Origin: Luteipulveratus flavus
Lineage (GTDB): Bacteria > Actinomycetota > Actinomycetes > Actinomycetales > Dermatophilaceae
Assembly: GCF_029439465.1 (NCBI RefSeq)
Contig: NZ_JAROAV010000043.1
Span: 62,001-126,000 of the forward strand
Direction of reading: 5' to 3'
DNA: 64,000 nt
The position numbers and the translations under genes are program-made. Of this stretch, positions 63,007 to 64,000 are shown piece by piece. Within the stretch, counting starts at the first letter, position 1. Every line of letters begins with the position of its first letter. The notes under the pieces were generated by a model that saw only the letters and a list, made by a program, of their open reading frames with translations, was not told the DNA's origin and ran no database searches.

Positions 63007-64000
63007 GTGAAGTCATGGTCCTCTCCCGCCCTGCCCGACCTTCCCGGCGAGAGCGGGCCACTGCACCTGTTCGACACCGCGTCCGACGCCCTGCGTGAGG
63101 TCCGCCCCGAGGGGCCGGCGCGGATGTACGTCTGCGGCATCACCCCGTACGACGCGACGCACCTCGGCCATGCGGCGACGTACGTGACGTTCGACCTGGC
63201 GAACCGCGCGCTGCGAGCGGCGGGACACGCGGTCGCGTACGTGCAGAACACCACCGACGTCGACGACCCGCTGCTGGAGCGGGCGGCGCGCGACGGCGTG
63301 GACTGGCGTGAGCTCGCCGCCTCGGAGATCCGGCTCTTCCACGAGGACATGACCGCGCTGCGGGTCCTCGCGCCGGACCACTACGTCGGCGTGGTCGAGA
63401 CGATGCCGCAGCACGTCGCCACCGTGACGGCGCTGGTGGACTCCGGAGCCGCGTACCCGCTGGAGGTCGACGCGGCCGAGGCCGCGACCGACGGGGTGCG
63501 CGACATCTACCTGGACCTTTCGAAGCAGCCCTCGTTCGGCGAGGTCTCGCACTGGTCGCGCGAGCAGATGATGTCCGTCTTCGCCGAGCGCGGCGGCGAC
63601 CCGGACCGCTCCGGCAAGCGCGACCCGCTGGACCCGCTGCTGTGGCGCGGTGCCCGGAAGGGTGAACCCTCCTGGGAGGGCGGCGAGATCGGCGACGGCC
63701 GCCCCGGTTGGCACATCGAGTGCACCACCATCGCGCTGAACCTGCTCCACGACGGCTTCGACATCCAGGGCGGCGGGACGGACCTGATCTTCCCGCACCA
63801 CGAGATGAGCGCCGTGCAGGCCGCTGCACTCACCGGGCGCACGCCGTTCGCGCAGCTGTACGCCCACCAGGGCATGGTCGGCTACGACGGCGAGAAGATG
63901 AGCAAGTCCAAGGGCAACCTGGTCCGGGTGTCCGACCTGCGCCGGGACGGCGTGGACCCGATGGCGATCCGCCTGGTGCTGCTCGCCCAGCACTTCCGCA
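63007..64000 (+). CDS. mshC: Cysteine:GlcN-Ins ligase, mycothiol synthesis (truncated by window end)
   Basis: Class I aminoacyl-tRNA-synthetase-like ligase that joins cysteine to glucosaminyl-inositol in mycothiol synthesis. 331 codons are visible; the 3' end lies outside the window. The HIGH-like motif is HLGHA in [16 protein letters not shown] (with a zinc Cys), WHIECTTIA supplies the second zinc Cys, PHHEMS the His, and KMSKSKGN the KMSKS loop. The N-terminus ([12 protein letters not shown]) is of the MshC rather than CysS type. GTG 63007 follows TAGGCT (62993-62998) by 8 nt. Confidence 0.95.
   Translation, partial: MKSWSSPALPDLPGESGPLHLFDTASDALREVRPEGPARMYVCGITPYDATHLGHAATYVTFDLANRALRAAGHAVAYVQNTTDVDDPLLERAARDGVDWRELAASEIRLFHEDMTALRVLAPDHYVGVVETMPQHVATVTALVDSGAAYPLEVDAAEAATDGVRDIYLDLSKQPSFGEVSHWSREQMMSVFAERGGDPDRSGKRDPLDPLLWRGARKGEPSWEGGEIGDGRPGWHIECTTIALNLLHDGFDIQGGGTDLIFPHHEMSAVQAAALTGRTPFAQLYAHQGMVGYDGEKMSKSKGNLVRVSDLRRDGVDPMAIRLVLLAQHFR

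Overview
The window is a stretch of high-GC actinobacterial chromosome with the tight, mostly bidirectional gene packing of that phylum. Lineage markers are mshC (mycothiol synthesis), the DUF3000, DUF3090 and SCO1664 families, a coproporphyrin-type heme branch (HemE, HemY-type oxidase, HemQ), an LLM/F420-type oxidoreductase and several LigB/LigC-type ATP-dependent DNA ligases. Gene order echoes blocks I remember from Mycobacterium and Streptomyces (OB-fold/ceoC/ceoB/APC transporter/TRAM methyltransferase; RNase D-DUF3000 near hemE-hemY-hemQ; histidine phosphatase-DUF3090-SCO1664-mshC). My best guess, from overall look only, is a Micrococcales member (Dermacoccaceae/Intrasporangiaceae-like).

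Layout. 1-5.2 kb: an OB-fold protein, two RCK-type potassium regulators (CeoC/CeoB), a divergent KimA-like potassium transporter and an rRNA methyltransferase. 5.2-9.6 kb: aconitase behind a perfect 20-bp palindrome, then a Tat-exported C39-type protein. 9.6-16.8 kb: an ArsR/SRPBCC pair, dxs, a phosphotransferase, a DUF2785 pseudogene, a GDPD phosphodiesterase and a MurA paralogue fused to an HTH domain. 16.8-22.1 kb: a fatty-acid beta-oxidation operon (fadA-fadB), RNase D and DUF3000. 22.2-30 kb: heme genes hemE and then hemY-hemQ, split by an accessory block (YczE/MocR pair, TetR/membrane-protein pair, small ORF), followed by msrB. 30-37.3 kb: a secreted ExeM-type nuclease, then a repair cluster of stand-alone LigD-type primase-polymerase, GNAT, a P-loop NTPase and two divergent LigC-like ligases. 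37.3-43 kb: a sugar locus with GH4 glycosidase, PfkB kinase, lipoprotein binding protein and two ABC permeases but no ATPase. 43-52.6 kb: a hydrolase, acyltransferase, RecQ, glucose dehydrogenase, DinB, an MDR oxidoreductase, a VanY-type carboxypeptidase and an L,D-transpeptidase. 52.8-64 kb: tRNA-Leu(GAG), an NADP oxidoreductase, a LigB-type ligase, an M20 peptidase, DUF5703, an acidic protein, an aldo/keto reductase, an LLM oxidoreductase, CorA, and the conserved cluster ending in a truncated mshC.

The most general non-coding signal is a recurrent TANNNT (-10 like) hexamer 6-8 nt before the start codon of at least 17 genes, which I read as widespread leaderless transcription. It also decides several starts (kimA-like GTG 1852, dinB GTG 48418, aldo/keto reductase ATG 58630). 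Several divergent promoters carry clear inverted repeats next to plausible dedicated regulators (ArsR, MocR, TetR, HTH-MurA). No CRISPR array, insertion sequence, prophage or rRNA was seen, and no gene-free stretch exceeds 300 bases.
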